Shown here one piece after another: positions 17,973-29,346 of a DNA stretch of 64,000 nt. A program made the translations under genes and the position numbers. How positions within the stretch are numbered: the first letter of the stretch is position 1; the number at the start of each line of letters is the position of its first letter. Under the pieces are notes generated by a model that searched no databases, had not been told where the DNA came from, and saw only the letters and a list, made by a program, of their open reading frames with translations. The DNA lies in assembly GCF_014822185.1 (NCBI RefSeq), contig NZ_QVLR01000027.1, forward strand, positions 1 to 64,000, read 5' to 3'. The stretch comes from Azoarcus sp. Aa7. GTDB taxonomy: Bacteria; Pseudomonadota; Gammaproteobacteria; Burkholderiales; Rhodocyclaceae.

Positions 17973-20900
17973 TTATCCTTGAAGCACGCCCTCGGCCGCC
18001 ATGCGCACCGCGAGGTCCGCCGCCGGCATGGGTCGGCCGATCAGGTAGCCCTGCAGGTAATCGCAGCCCAGGCGACGCAGGAAGTCGCGCTGCGCTTCCG
18101 ACTCGACCCCTTCCGCGGTGACCCTGAGGTCCAGGCTGTGCGCCATGTTGATGATCGCCTCGACCAGGCTCGCATCGCTGCGGTCATCGGGGCAGTCGCG
18201 CACGAAGCTGCGGTCGATCTTCACGACATCGACGGGAAAGCGCTTGAGGTAGGACAGCGACGAGAAGCCGGTGCCGAAGTCGTCGAGCGAGTAGGCAATG
18301 CCCTGGCCGTTGATCTCGCGCATGCGCGCCTCGGCCTCCTCGCTGCTGTCCATCAGCACCGATTCGGTGATCTCCAGCATCAGGTGCTCGCGGCCGTCCG
18401 CTGCGCCCGGCAGCAGCGAGTGCACGAGCTCGGGCAGGCCGGGCTCGCGGAACTGCACGCCGGACACGTTGACCGCGATGCGCAGCGCCGGATACCCGGC
18501 CTCGCGCCACGCGCGCGACTGGCGCACCGCCTCGCGCAGCGCCCATGCGCCGATCGGCACGATCAGGCCGCAGTCTTCGGCCACCGCGATGAAGTCGGCC
18601 GGAGACACCAGCCCGCGCCGCGGATGCTGCCAGCGGATCAACGCCTCGGCGCCGACGATGCGCCCGCTCGCGGTATCCACGATGGGCTGGTAGTGCAGCA
18701 CGAATTGCTGCTGCTCGATCGCGATGCGCAGGTCGTTCTCCAGCTGCACGCGCGCCAGCGCGTCGGCCTGCATGTGGTGCGCATAGAACTGCGCGCGGTT
18801 CTTGCCGGCCTGCTTGGCCTTGTACATCGCGATGTCCGCGTTGCGCAGCAGCGTCTGCACGTCCGCGCCGTCGTCCGGGAAGACGGTGATGCCGATGCTG
18901 CCGGAAACGTGATGCCGGGCGTTGCCCAGCAGGAAGGGCTCGCGCAGTACCGCGACGAGCTTCTCGGCAACCACGTGCAGGTCCTCCATGTCGCGCTGGT
19001 CGTGCAGGTCGCTCACGACCACCGTGAATTCGTCCCCGCCCAGGCGCGCCACCGTGTCCTGCTCGCGCACGCTGGCCTTGAGCCGGCGGGCGACCTCGAC
19101 CAGCATCTCGTCGCCGACGTCGTGCCCGAGCGAATCGTTGATCCACTTGAAGCCGTCGAGGTCGAGGAACATCAGGCCGACCTTGGCGTCGTGCCGCCGC
19201 GCCTGCGCCAGCGCGTGCTGCAAGCGGTCCTGCAGCAGGCTGCGGTTGGCCAGGCCCGTGAGCGGATCGAAATTCGCCTGGTGCCAGATCGCCTCCTCCT
19301 GCTGCTTGCGCTCGGTAATGTCGCTGAACAGCGAGACATACTCGGCGACCGTGCCGTCGTCGTTGCGCACCGCGGTGATCGTGAGCCACTGCGGATAGAT
19401 CTCGCCGTTCTTGCGCCGGTTCCAGATCTCGCCCTCCCACGCGCCGCCTTCGGCCAGCCGGCTCCACATCGTGCTGAAGAAGGCCGGGTCGTGGCGCCCG
19501 GACTTGAACATCGACGAGCGGTGGCCGATGACCTCGTCGACCGCATAGCCGGTAATCGCGCAGAAGGCCGGATTCACCGAGGTGATCACCCCCTGCGCGT
19601 CGGTCGTCATGATCGCCTGGCTCGACGCGTTGTACACCACCAGGGCCTCGCGCATGCGCTCCTCGTAGCGGCGCCGTTCGGTCACGTCCTGCACGATCGA
19701 ATACAGCAGGTTGCGCCCGCCGAGCTCGATCGGGCCGCTCGCGACCTCGACGTCGCGCACCTCGCCGCTCGCGAGGCGATGGCGGAACTGGAAGAAATCC
19801 GCCGCGCGCGCCCGCGCACGCGCCATCTCCTGCAGCACCTCCTCGCGCGACAGGATATTGATGTCCGAGATCTGCATGCGCGTCAGCGCCGCATGGTCGT
19901 AACCGTAATACGCACACGCCTTGTCGTTCGCATCGACGATGGCGCCGTCGGCCGGGTCGATCACCAGCATCACCACCCGGCTGTTGGCGAACAGCGCCCG
20001 ATAGCGCGTCTCGCTCTCGGACAGCGCGCGCTCCATGCGCACCCGCTCGGTGATGTCGCGCGCCAGCGCGATGTAGCCGGCGGGGCCGCCGGCATCGGTC
20101 AACCGGCTGATCGAAGCGCTGAAGTAATGCACCCCGTCGGCCAGCTCGAGCGCGTATTCCGTCTGCCGCGGCACCCCGTCGGCGGCGATCGCGTCGATGG
20201 CGGCATCGAACGCCGCCGCGACCTCCGGCGGCACCGTCTGCGCATAGGGGCGCCCGACCAGATCATCGACCGGGGCGGCGAGAAGCCGCGGTTCCGGCGC
20301 ATGGCACTCGACGATCCGCCTGTCCTGATCGATCAGCAGCATCTTGTCGGGCAGCGACGCGATCAGCGACGCCAGCCGGGCCTCGCGCGCCGCCAGCTCC
20401 GCCGTCCGCTCGGCGACGAGCCCCTGCAAGGCGCTGCGGTGCTCGCGCAACTGCGTCAGGCTCGTCGCCAGCCAGCCCAGCGCGAAGCACAGCACGGTCG
20501 CCACCGCGAACTCGAAGGGCAGGCCGGCATCGTCCTTCCACCCCGCGACCGGGACCACGCCCAGGGTCCACACGCCGTTGGGAACCTCGATCTGGTGTTC
20601 GACCGGCTCGACCAGCGGCCGAGCCGAGGACGCGGCGATGACCTGCCTCGCCCCGGTGTCCGGATGGGTGCGCCACAGCTCGAAATCGAAGCGGTATTGC
20701 TCCGCCGAAGGCAGCAGGGCCGTCGTCAGTATGTCGGGAAAGCGGATCACGACCGCAACGAAGCCCCAGAACACCATGCGGCCGGATTCGTCCGGCAGAT
20801 ACACCGGCAGGCGCCCGACCGCGCCCACACCGCCCTGCCTGAGCGGGAACGGACCGGCCAGCGTCAGCTTGCCCGTGTCGCGTGCGAGAAAGGCCTCGCG

Positions 20901-21377
20901 GTTGCGTGCCGGATCGGCCAGCAGGTCGTGCCCGATCGCGCCGGCATTCTCGGCCAGCGGCACGATCTGCCGCACCACGCCCGCCGGCGCCAGCAACAGC
21001 GCCGAGGCACCCTCGTAGAACGGCAGCATCTGCTCCGCCAGGGTGTCGAAATTCGGGATGCTGCCCTCGCCCTGGCGCACCAGCGCCGCCAACGCATAGG
21101 TCACCGCCAGTGCGTGCTCGATGTTGCTGCGCAGATCCTGCGCCTCGTCGAACACCTGCTTGGCCACCTCTATGCGGCGGACCTCATGCCGCTGGCGCTC
21201 GAAATCCGAAATCACCACGGCCGAAACGAGCGCGGCAACCAGGAAGACGATGAGACCGACCAGCGGCGGCCGCTGCCGGCGAACGAGCGCCGACAGGCCG
21301 GTCATCGCCGCCACGATCCCGCCCCTCCCCGCCTCCCGGCGGACCGGGAGACGGAGCCAGCGCTTGCGGGGCGACAC
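17973..21377 (-). CDS. CHASE-PAS-GGDEF-EAL cyclic-di-GMP signalling protein
   Basis: The 1134-residue membrane protein has a transmembrane helix (about 38-57), a periplasmic CHASE sensor domain (about 75-275, with GAVGRLPVYLPD), a second membrane helix (about 288-307), and three PAS domains (roughly 335-445, 455-570 and 575-690). A GGDEF domain (ARLGGDEF, about 777-784) and an EAL domain (EAL 911-913, DDFGTGFSSLSYLKRFP, EGVE) complete it. Both catalytic motifs look intact, so it may both make and degrade c-di-GMP. The listed start is GTG 21377; ATG 21305 is an alternative that keeps the first helix. Confidence 0.93.
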   Translation of the reverse strand: MSPRKRWLRLPVRREAGRGGIVAAMTGLSALVRRQRPPLVGLIVFLVAALVSAVVISDFERQRHEVRRIEVAKQVFDEAQDLRSNIEHALAVTYALAALVRQGEGSIPNFDTLAEQMLPFYEGASALLLAPAGVVRQIVPLAENAGAIGHDLLADPARNREAFLARDTGKLTLAGPFPLRQGGVGAVGRLPVYLPDESGRMVFWGFVAVVIRFPDILTTALLPSAEQYRFDFELWRTHPDTGARQVIAASSARPLVEPVEHQIEVPNGVWTLGVVPVAGWKDDAGLPFEFAVATVLCFALGWLATSLTQLREHRSALQGLVAERTAELAAREARLASLIASLPDKMLLIDQDRRIVECHAPEPRLLAAPVDDLVGRPYAQTVPPEVAAAFDAAIDAIAADGVPRQTEYALELADGVHYFSASISRLTDAGGPAGYIALARDITERVRMERALSESETRYRALFANSRVVMLVIDPADGAIVDANDKACAYYGYDHAALTRMQISDINILSREEVLQEMARARARAADFFQFRHRLASGEVRDVEVASGPIELGGRNLLYSIVQDVTERRRYEERMREALVVYNASSQAIMTTDAQGVITSVNPAFCAITGYAVDEVIGHRSSMFKSGRHDPAFFSTMWSRLAEGGAWEGEIWNRRKNGEIYPQWLTITAVRNDDGTVAEYVSLFSDITERKQQEEAIWHQANFDPLTGLANRSLLQDRLQHALAQARRHDAKVGLMFLDLDGFKWINDSLGHDVGDEMLVEVARRLKASVREQDTVARLGGDEFTVVVSDLHDQRDMEDLHVVAEKLVAVLREPFLLGNARHHVSGSIGITVFPDDGADVQTLLRNADIAMYKAKQAGKNRAQFYAHHMQADALARVQLENDLRIAIEQQQFVLHYQPIVDTASGRIVGAEALIRWQHPRRGLVSPADFIAVAEDCGLIVPIGAWALREAVRQSRAWREAGYPALRIAVNVSGVQFREPGLPELVHSLLPGAADGREHLMLEITESVLMDSSEEAEARMREINGQGIAYSLDDFGTGFSSLSYLKRFPVDVVKIDRSFVRDCPDDRSDASLVEAIINMAHSLDLRVTAEGVESEAQRDFLRRLGCDYLQGYLIGRPMPAADLAVRMAAEGVLQG

Positions 21378-21505
21378 GTATCCGGAACACCGATCATGCT
21401 TGCAGGCCTCGCGCAGCGACGGAAATGTAAGTAAATGCTAACGCCAGCGCGCTTCCTCGACCAGTGAACGGCTGCACGCTCGGTGCGCGGGAAGGGCCCC
21501 GCCGC

Positions 21506-22477
21506 TCAGCGCGATCCGGCCAGACCGCCGGGGCGCAGCAACACGAGAATCACCAGCACGGCGCCGAACAAGGCCGTCTCGATGCCCGCGGCCCCCGCCA
21601 GCCCCGGCGGCAGCCGCTCGACCGCGAGCGACACCCCCTGCGGCAGGGCCACCACCACCAGCGCACCCCACAGCGCTCCGGCGAGGTGCCGCGCGCCACC
21701 GATGTAGGCCAGCATCAGCAGCTCGAAGGACAGCATCAGGCCGAACTGTTCCGGACTCACGAAACCGATCCAGTGCGCATACAGCGCGCCGGCCAGCCCG
21801 GACAGCCCGCCGCCCACCACGAAGGCGAGCGTTTTCGCGCGTGCGACGTCGATGCCGGCCGCCGCCGCGGCGACCTCGTCCTCGCGCACCGCGCGCCACG
21901 CCCGTCCCACCCGCGACGCCACCCAGCGCCGGCAGGCGAACCACGCCAGCGCCAGCGCGACGCCACCGACCAGCGCCTGCGCGAGCGACGTGTCCGCCAC
22001 CCATCCGCCGAGCGCCAGCGGCGGCACCGCGAGACCCGCCGCGCCGCGGGTCAGCGACTCCCAGCGCACCAGCGCCTCCTCGACCACCAGCGCGAAGGCC
22101 AGCGTGCTCATCGCGAAATACAGGCCGCCCAGCCGCCGCCCCGGCAGGCTCGCCAGCCACCCGCCGGCCGCAGCGAGCGCGACGGCCGCCGCCAGCGACA
22201 GCGGCGCCGGCACCCCGCGCAGCGCAAGCAGCGCCTGCGCATAGGCGCCCAGCCCGAGCAGCGCGCCCTGGCCCAGCGAAACCTGGCCGCACTGGCCCAC
22301 CACGAGGATCACGCCCAGCCCGGCGATCGCCCACGTCGTCACGAAAGCGGCCTGCGCGAGCGCGTACTCCGTGCCCAGCGCCCACACCGCGAGGGCTGCA
22401 AGGACCGCCAGCGCGGCCGCCGCAGCGAGCGTGTGCGCGCTCCGGATACCGCGCGTGCCGCCCTCCGCCGGACTCAC
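21506..22477 (-). CDS. livM: Branched-chain amino acid-type ABC permease (LivM)
   Basis: The 323-residue, ~9-helix membrane protein has LivM family features: VTTWAIAGLGVILVVGQCGQVSLGQGALLGLGAY near the N-terminus, LGGLYFAMSTLAFALVVEE, and the cytoplasmic coupling loop GRAWRAVREDEVAAAAAGID, with FVVGGGLSGLAGALYAHW beyond it. The GTG start overlaps the livH stop (GTGA). The LivG and LivF ATPases that should follow are absent; the next gene downstream is the large GGDEF-EAL gene. Confidence 0.88.
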   Translation of the reverse strand: MSPAEGGTRGIRSAHTLAAAAALAVLAALAVWALGTEYALAQAAFVTTWAIAGLGVILVVGQCGQVSLGQGALLGLGAYAQALLALRGVPAPLSLAAAVALAAAGGWLASLPGRRLGGLYFAMSTLAFALVVEEALVRWESLTRGAAGLAVPPLALGGWVADTSLAQALVGGVALALAWFACRRWVASRVGRAWRAVREDEVAAAAAGIDVARAKTLAFVVGGGLSGLAGALYAHWIGFVSPEQFGLMLSFELLMLAYIGGARHLAGALWGALVVVALPQGVSLAVERLPPGLAGAAGIETALFGAVLVILVLLRPGGLAGSR

Positions 22478-23355
22478 GGCCGCCCCCGCAGGCCGGCCGC
22501 AAAGCCGCCCGGAAACAGCAGCAGCACGGCCATCATCAGCAGGTAGGGCACGACGTCCTTCGCCCCCTCCGGCAACGCCAGCCCCGCGACCGCCTCGACG
22601 ACGCCGAGGAACACCCCGCCCGCGAGCGCCCCCGGCAGACTCGTCATGCCGCCCAGCACCGCAGCGGGAAACGCCTTCAGCGCCACCAGCCCCATGTTCG
22701 GATGAACGAAGGTCACCGGCGCCAGCAGCACCCCCGCGACCGCGGCGAGCCCGGCGCCGAGCGCCCACGCCAGCGTGTGCATGCCCGCCACCGACACGCC
22801 CATCAGCGCCGCGACCTGTACATCCTCCGAACATGCGCGCAAGGCCAGCCCCGCGCGCGTGCGGCGGAAGAACAGCGTCAGCGCGCCGGCGAGCAGCGCG
22901 GTCGCCGCGATCACCGCGAGGTGCTCCGCCGCCAGGGTTGCGCCGCCCAGCTGCACGCTCGCGCCGGCGAAGGGCAGCGGCAGGCGGTGCATCGCGTGGC
23001 TCGCCGCCGGCACCGCGCCGACGGCGCCGCGCATCACCATCCCCAGCCCAAAGGTCAGCAGCAACGCCGTCAGGTGCCCCGGACCGGGCGTGCGGCGCAG
23101 CACCGTGCGCTCGAGCAGCGCGCCGAAGGCCGCCATCGCGGCAACGCCGAGCACGAGCGCGGCGACAAGCGGCAGGCCGGCAGCCTCGTGCAGCGCCAGC
23201 ACCGCGAAGGCCCCCACCATGAGGAGCTCGCCCTGCATGAAGCTCACCGCCCCAGTCGCCTTGTAGATCAGCACGAAGGACAACGCGACCAGCCCGTACA
23301 CGCAGCCGGTCGCGACGCCGCTCGCGAGCACCTGGATCAGGGTCAGCGCGGACAT
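22474..23355 (-). CDS. livH: Branched-chain amino acid-type ABC permease (LivH)
   Basis: The 293-residue permease matches LivH: LASGVATGCVYGLVALSFVLIYKATGAVSFMQGELLMVGAF at the start, the coupling segment GLALRACSEDVQVAALMGV, and the terminal PYLLMMAVLLLFPGGFAAG. It would form the inner-membrane channel with LivM and needs two ATPases not encoded in this window. The start at 23355 is the ATG giving MSALTLIQVL; no strong ribosome-binding site is visible. Confidence 0.88.
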   Translation of the reverse strand: MSALTLIQVLASGVATGCVYGLVALSFVLIYKATGAVSFMQGELLMVGAFAVLALHEAAGLPLVAALVLGVAAMAAFGALLERTVLRRTPGPGHLTALLLTFGLGMVMRGAVGAVPAASHAMHRLPLPFAGASVQLGGATLAAEHLAVIAATALLAGALTLFFRRTRAGLALRACSEDVQVAALMGVSVAGMHTLAWALGAGLAAVAGVLLAPVTFVHPNMGLVALKAFPAAVLGGMTSLPGALAGGVFLGVVEAVAGLALPEGAKDVVPYLLMMAVLLLFPGGFAAGLRGRP

Positions 23356-23499
23356 GGATGCGGCGACAGGGCCGTGCCTGGTCGTGGGGAGGGCATGCGT
23401 TTTCCGGAAGAAGGGAGGCTGCCGCGGGAGGGGCAAAGCGCGATTATGCCAAGCCCGTGGCGCGCACGACGCGGCTTGTGGCCGCTGCGGAGGGCCGCC

Positions 23500-24141
23500 A
23501 TGCGATGCTATGCTCGCCCGATGCGTCCGATCGACACCCTCGTTTATGGCATCGGCCTCGCCGGCGTCGCCGCCCAGGCCGCCGCGGGCGTCCTCGAAGC
23601 GGGCAACAAGCGCTTCGACCTCTTCGGCATGGTCGTCGTCGCCCTCGCCGCCTCGCTCGGCGGCGGCTCGCTGCGCGACATGCTGCTCGACCGCCAGGTC
23701 TTCTGGATTGCCGACCAGAGTTACCTCGTCACCGCCCTGCTCGCGGGCTTGGCGGCCTTTGCGCTGGCGCGCGTGATGCGCCTGCCCGCACGCCTGTTCC
23801 TGCTGCCCGACGCCATCGGCCTCGCGCTGTTCACGGTCAGCGGCACCCAGGCGGCGCTCGCGCTCGACGCCCCGTGGCTGGTCGCGAGCCTGATGGGCGT
23901 CATCACCGGCGTGTTCGGCGGCATCGTGCGCGACGTGCTGTGCAACGAGGAGCCGCTCGTCTTCAGCGGCGAACTCTATGCCACCGCGTCGTGGGTCGGC
24001 GCGCTGCTGCTGGTCGCGCTGTCCGAGTTCGAGGTCGCGCACGCCTGGTCGGCCCTGTTCGCCGGCGCCGTCGTGCTCGCGATCCGGCTCTCGGCGATGC
24101 GCTTCGGCTGGCGCCTGCCCGTGTTCCGTGCGCGGATGTAA
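23500..24141 (+). CDS. TRIC/UPF0126 (YadS-like) cation channel family protein
   Basis: The 213-residue membrane protein has about seven helices arranged as two repeats, each with the family's glycine-rich motif: LAASLGGGSLRDMLLD in the first half and GVITGVFGGIVRDVLCNEEP in the second. Prokaryotic TRIC homologues form trimeric K+-permeable channels. The start at 23500 has GGAGGG five bases upstream; the ATG at 23521 is a possible alternative closer to the family's usual N-terminus. The gene stands alone between livH and mscL. Confidence 0.88.
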   Translation: MRCYARPMRPIDTLVYGIGLAGVAAQAAAGVLEAGNKRFDLFGMVVVALAASLGGGSLRDMLLDRQVFWIADQSYLVTALLAGLAAFALARVMRLPARLFLLPDAIGLALFTVSGTQAALALDAPWLVASLMGVITGVFGGIVRDVLCNEEPLVFSGELYATASWVGALLLVALSEFEVAHAWSALFAGAVVLAIRLSAMRFGWRLPVFRARM

Positions 24142-24304
24142 GCCCTCCCGGATTGCGCCGCGCAGCACGCACGACTATCCCGGAGGGAAGTCTCCACCAG
24201 TGCGCGATGACGTGCGAAAGGCGCAGAAGATGGCACACTAGCCGCATCGGCACGGCCAGCGCGCCCTGCCGTGGCCAATCAACCACCCGGGGAGGTTATC
24301 GAGA

Positions 24305-24733
24305 ATGAGTTTCCTGCGCGAGTTCAAAGAGTTCGCCATGCGCGGCAACGTCGTCGACCTGGCGGTCGGCGTGATCATCGGCGGCGCCTTCGGCAAGATC
24401 GTCGATTCGCTGGTCAAGGACGTGATCATGCCCATCGTCGGCCGCATGCTCGGCGGCGTCGATTTCAGGCACCTGTACATCAACCTTGGCGACAAGACCT
24501 TCGAAACGCTGGAAGCCGCCGAGAAGGCCGGCGCACCGCTGGTGAAGTACGGCGCCTTCATCAACACGACGATCGACTTCATCATCGTCGCGTTCGCGAT
24601 CTTCGTCGCGATCAAGGCCATGAACCGCCTCAAGCGCGCCGAGCCGCCGGCACCGGCGCCCGAACCCGCGCCCGAGCCGGAAGACATCACGCTGCTGCGC
24701 GAGATCCGCGACGCGCTGAAGCAGCGCGGCTAG
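24305..24733 (+). CDS. mscL: Large-conductance mechanosensitive channel MscL
   Basis: The 142-residue protein has the MscL pattern: amphipathic N-terminal [33 protein letters not shown], a periplasmic loop, a second helix with [17 protein letters not shown], and a C-terminal cytoplasmic helix after a Pro/Ala/Glu linker. It opens under membrane tension to release solutes on hypo-osmotic shock. The loop and linker are slightly longer than in E. coli (136 residues). Start ATG 24305 follows a GGGGAGG site. Confidence 0.96.
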   Translation: MSFLREFKEFAMRGNVVDLAVGVIIGGAFGKIVDSLVKDVIMPIVGRMLGGVDFRHLYINLGDKTFETLEAAEKAGAPLVKYGAFINTTIDFIIVAFAIFVAIKAMNRLKRAEPPAPAPEPAPEPEDITLLREIRDALKQRG

Positions 24734-24801
24734 GCAGCGGACGCATCACCACCGCCCGCAACCGCGGATGACGGCCGGAGCCGCCCCGGTCGCCCGGGCC
24801 C

Positions 24802-25443
24802 TTACGCGTAGTCGCCGACGTAGGGGTTGTTCTTGCGCTCGTCGCCGAAAGTCGAGGTCGGGCCGTGGCCCGGCACGAAGGTGATGTCGTCGCCGAGCGG
24901 AAAAAGCTTCTCGCGGATCGAGTGGATCAGCGTCGCCTGGTCGCCCTTGGGGAAGTCCGTGCGGCCGATCGATCCCGCGAACAGCACGTCGCCGACGATC
25001 GCGAGGCGCGCGTCCGCATGGAAGAACACGACATGGCCGGGCGTGTGACCGGGGGCGTGGATCACGCGCAGCGTCTCCTCGCCCACCGTCACGGTATCGC
25101 CGTCGTGCAGCCAGCGGTCCGGCTCGAAGGCCTCGACGTCGGGAAAGCCGAACATCTTGCTCTGCTGCGGCATCCCGGCGATCCAGAAGCGGTCTTCTTC
25201 CTGCGGGCCCTCGACGGGCACGCCCAGCTCCCGCGCGAGCTTGGCGGTGCCGCCGGCGTGGTCGATATGGCCGTGCGTGATCAGCAGCTTCTCGATCGTC
25301 ACGCCCAGCTTGTCGGCCGCGGCGCGAATGCGCTCCAGATCGCCGCCCGGGTCGACAACCGCCCCCCTCATCGTCCTGTCGCACCACACGATGCTGCAGT
25401 TCTGCTCGAAGGGGGTCACCGGGACGATACGCAGCTGGATCAT
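24802..25443 (-). CDS. MBL-fold metallo-hydrolase (glyoxalase II-like, YcbL type)
   Basis: The 213-residue protein has the metallo-beta-lactamase motif THGHIDHAGG, then HAPGHTPGHVVFF, GDVLFAGSIGRTDFP and FVPGHGPTSTFGDERKNNPY, which provide the binuclear metal ligands of the glyoxalase II group. It lacks the C-terminal substrate domain of GloB and has the length of the short YcbL type, so thioester hydrolysis is likely but the substrate is open. Upstream (25444-25738) lie a REP-type palindrome and repeat copy B, with no gene. Confidence 0.9.
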   Translation of the reverse strand: MIQLRIVPVTPFEQNCSIVWCDRTMRGAVVDPGGDLERIRAAADKLGVTIEKLLITHGHIDHAGGTAKLARELGVPVEGPQEEDRFWIAGMPQQSKMFGFPDVEAFEPDRWLHDGDTVTVGEETLRVIHAPGHTPGHVVFFHADARLAIVGDVLFAGSIGRTDFPKGDQATLIHSIREKLFPLGDDITFVPGHGPTSTFGDERKNNPYVGDYA

Positions 25444-25510
25444 GGCGGGCAGGAATTCGGGTTGAACAGCCTGACAGTGTAACGCGCCGAACCGGAAGAC
25501 CGGAGCCCCT

Positions 25511-25586
25511 TGTGGGAGCGGCTTCAGCCGCGACTGAGCGGCATCACCCGCTGCATCGCCGATTCGCGGCTGAAGCCGCTCCCACA
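25511..25586. repeat. REP-type palindromic element
   Basis: Two 23-base arms are perfect inverted copies: the left begins TGTGGGAGCGGCTTCAGC and the right ends GCTGAAGCCGCTCCCACA. A 30-base GC-rich spacer separates them. The arm closely resembles the GTGGGAGCGG-type REP sequences known from Pseudomonas and relatives, where paired copies form REPINs. I saw no second copy in the window. Confidence 0.85.
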
Positions 25587-25592
25587 GGATCC

Positions 25593-25711
25593 GTAGGGCG
25601 GATGAGCCGCGCAGCGGCGTTATCCGCCGTATGAGGGCATCGATCCGGGCCGCTCATGCGGCGGAAGGCGCTACGCTTTTGGCTTCGCCGAAACTTCGTT
25701 TTCCGCCCTAC
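25593..25711. repeat. Intergenic palindromic repeat, copy B
   Basis: The ends GTAGGGCGGATGAGCC and TTTTCCGCCCTAC are the same as in copy A. The inner part is longer and holds an extra small inverted repeat (GGCTTCGCCGAAACTTCG). It lies 27 bases from the modC stop, directly after the REP-type element. Confidence 0.85.
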
Positions 25712-25738
25712 GATCCGTTCACTCGATTGCCCTGAACG

Positions 25739-26845
25739 CTAACGCAGCAACGCCACGCCCTTCACCTGCGCAAACAGGTCCATTCCGGGTGCGATGCCCA
25801 TCTGCACCGCGGAGCGCGTCGTGATGCGCGCGAGCAACGCACGGCCGGCGACGTCCAGGCGCACCAGCGTGCGTCCGGGGCTCGCGTCGTCGAGCGACAC
25901 CACGCGCGCCGGCAACACGTTGAGGATGCTCGAATCGTGGCGTTCCGCGAGCGCCAGGCTCACGTCGCGCGCCAGCACGCGGGCGCGCACCTGCGCCCCG
26001 AGCGGCGCGTCCAGCCCGGTGATCCATAGCGGCAGTCCGGCGAATTCGAGCCGCGTCAGCGCGAAACGCTCGTCGCGCCCCGCCACCTGCGCATCGACGA
26101 CGACGAAGGCCTCCTCGTCGTGCGCGAAGGGCAAGTCCAGGCGCGGCATCACCTCGTCGATCGCGCCGGACGCGAGCACCCGCCCGTCGCGCAGCAGCAC
26201 GACGTGGTCCGCCAGCCGCGCGACCTCCTCCGGCGCGTGGCTCACGTACACGACGGGGATGTCCAGCTCGCCGTGCAGGCGCTCCAGATAGGGCAGGATC
26301 TCCGCCTTGCGCTGCGCGTCGAGCGCGGCCAGCGGCTCGTCCATCAGCAGCAGGCGCGGACTGGTCGCCAGCGCGCGGGCGATCGCGACGCGCTGGCGCT
26401 CGCCGCCCGAAAGCCGCTCCGGCATGCGCTCGAGCAGCGGCTCGATGCCGAGGAGCGCGATTGCATGATCGAGCGACACGCGACGCTCGGCCGCGGCGAC
26501 CCGCTTCAGGCCGAATTCGAGGTTGCGCCGCACCGACAGGTGCGGAAACAGGCTCGCTTCCTGGAACACGTAGCCGAGCGGGCGGCGATGCGTCGGCACG
26601 TACACGCCGCGCACATCGTCCTGCCACACCTCGCCGCGCACCGCGAGATAGCCGTCCGTCGCCCGCTCCAGGCCCGCGAGACAGCGCAGCAGCGTCGTCT
26701 TGCCCGATCCGGAATGGCCGAACAGCGCGCTCACGCCGCGCCCGGGCAGCTGCAGCGCCGCGTCCAGCGCAAAGCCGGACCACGCCAGCCGGAAGCGCGC
26801 CTCGATACCGCTGCCGGAGACCCGAACTGCGGCGGCGGGACTCAT
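25739..26845 (-). CDS. modC: Molybdate ABC transporter ATP-binding protein
   Basis: The 368-residue ATPase has Walker [10 protein letters not shown] (43-51), the signature [15 protein letters not shown], and Walker [13 protein letters not shown] with a following H-loop VSHAPEEV. The C-terminal third (about 295-365) is a Mop-like domain that binds molybdate and tunes the transporter, as in ModC. It energises ModAB. Its ATG overlaps the modB stop by four bases. Confidence 0.96.
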   Translation of the reverse strand: MSPAAAVRVSGSGIEARFRLAWSGFALDAALQLPGRGVSALFGHSGSGKTTLLRCLAGLERATDGYLAVRGEVWQDDVRGVYVPTHRRPLGYVFQEASLFPHLSVRRNLEFGLKRVAAAERRVSLDHAIALLGIEPLLERMPERLSGGERQRVAIARALATSPRLLLMDEPLAALDAQRKAEILPYLERLHGELDIPVVYVSHAPEEVARLADHVVLLRDGRVLASGAIDEVMPRLDLPFAHDEEAFVVVDAQVAGRDERFALTRLEFAGLPLWITGLDAPLGAQVRARVLARDVSLALAERHDSSILNVLPARVVSLDDASPGRTLVRLDVAGRALLARITTRSAVQMGIAPGMDLFAQVKGVALLR

Positions 26846-27513
26846 CGCACACCCCCACGCTTGCGGCTATAGAGCAGGAGCAGCACGAGGAAGCTGAACG
26901 CCACCATGCCTGCGGAGAGCCAGTGCGCCTGCGCATATTCGAGCGCCTCGACGTGGTCGTAGATCTGCACCGACACGACGCGCGTCTTCTCCGGGATGTT
27001 GCCGCCTATCATCAGCACCACGCCGAACTCGCCGACCGTATGGGCGAAGCCCAGCACCGCGGCGGTGACGAAGCCGGGGCACGCCAGCGGCAGCACGACG
27101 GTGAAAAAGGTGTCGAGCGCACCGGCGCGCAAGGTTGCGGCGACTTCCAGCGGCCGCTCGCCGATCGCCTCGAAAGCCTGCTGCAACGGCTGGACGACGA
27201 AGGGCAGCGAATAAAACACCGAGCCGACGACGAGACCGGCGAAGGTGAAGGGCAGCACGCCGAGCCCCAGCGCCTGCGTGAGCTGGCCGACCGGACCCTG
27301 CGGCCCCATCGTCACGAGCAGGTAGAAGCCGATCACCGACGGCGGCAGCACGAGCGGCAATGCGACGACCGCGCCGATCACACCCTTCATGCGCGAGCGC
27401 GTGCGCGCCAGCCACCACGCGACGGGCGTGCCGACGACGAGCAGGATCGCGGTCGTCACCGCCGCGAGCTCCAGCGTGAGGCGGATCGCCGCAAAGTCGG
27501 CTGCGTTCGTCAT
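26842..27513 (-). CDS. modB: Molybdate ABC transporter permease
   Basis: The 223-residue inner-membrane protein has five or six helices and the permease signature near [20 protein letters not shown], with the ATPase-coupling loop [14 protein letters not shown]-like ([20 protein letters not shown]) and [19 protein letters not shown]. These are standard ModB features. It lies 13 bases after modA and overlaps modC, so modABC is one transcription unit. Confidence 0.95.
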   Translation of the reverse strand: MTNAADFAAIRLTLELAAVTTAILLVVGTPVAWWLARTRSRMKGVIGAVVALPLVLPPSVIGFYLLVTMGPQGPVGQLTQALGLGVLPFTFAGLVVGSVFYSLPFVVQPLQQAFEAIGERPLEVAATLRAGALDTFFTVVLPLACPGFVTAAVLGFAHTVGEFGVVLMIGGNIPEKTRVVSVQIYDHVEALEYAQAHWLSAGMVAFSFLVLLLLYSRKRGGVR

Positions 27514-27526
27514 CGATCAGTCCGCC

Positions 27527-29156
<1,630 letters not shown>

Positions 29157-29178
29157 GTTGTCCACCATTCTATGGTCA

Positions 29179-29193
29179 ATCGTATATAGCGAT
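29179..29193. promoter_or_regulatory. Putative ModE operator
   Basis: ATCGTATATAGCGAT is a near-palindrome; on the minus strand it reads ATCGCTATATACGAT and shares the ATCGCTATATA half of the E. coli ModE box. It lies 11-23 bases before the modE starts, in the intergenic region shared with the divergent molbindin gene. The second half-site spacing differs from E. coli. Confidence 0.5.
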
Positions 29194-29346
29194 TATCATG
29201 CCAAGACCCAGGTCGTTATGGTTGCGCCTATACCGTTGTGAAACGTAGAGTATTTCCGTAGCGGCGCTCTGCAGACCGACACACTTTATATGTAGTCAAT
29301 GATACAGCGTGTCACATTCCGAACAAACGCGACAAGGAGTACGGCC

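Noticed and set aside
16830-21434. A ~1530-codon plus-strand open frame opposite the binding protein and GGDEF-EAL genes
   Set aside because: The minus strand encodes complete CHASE, PAS, GGDEF and EAL domains here; the plus-strand product has no recognisable motif.
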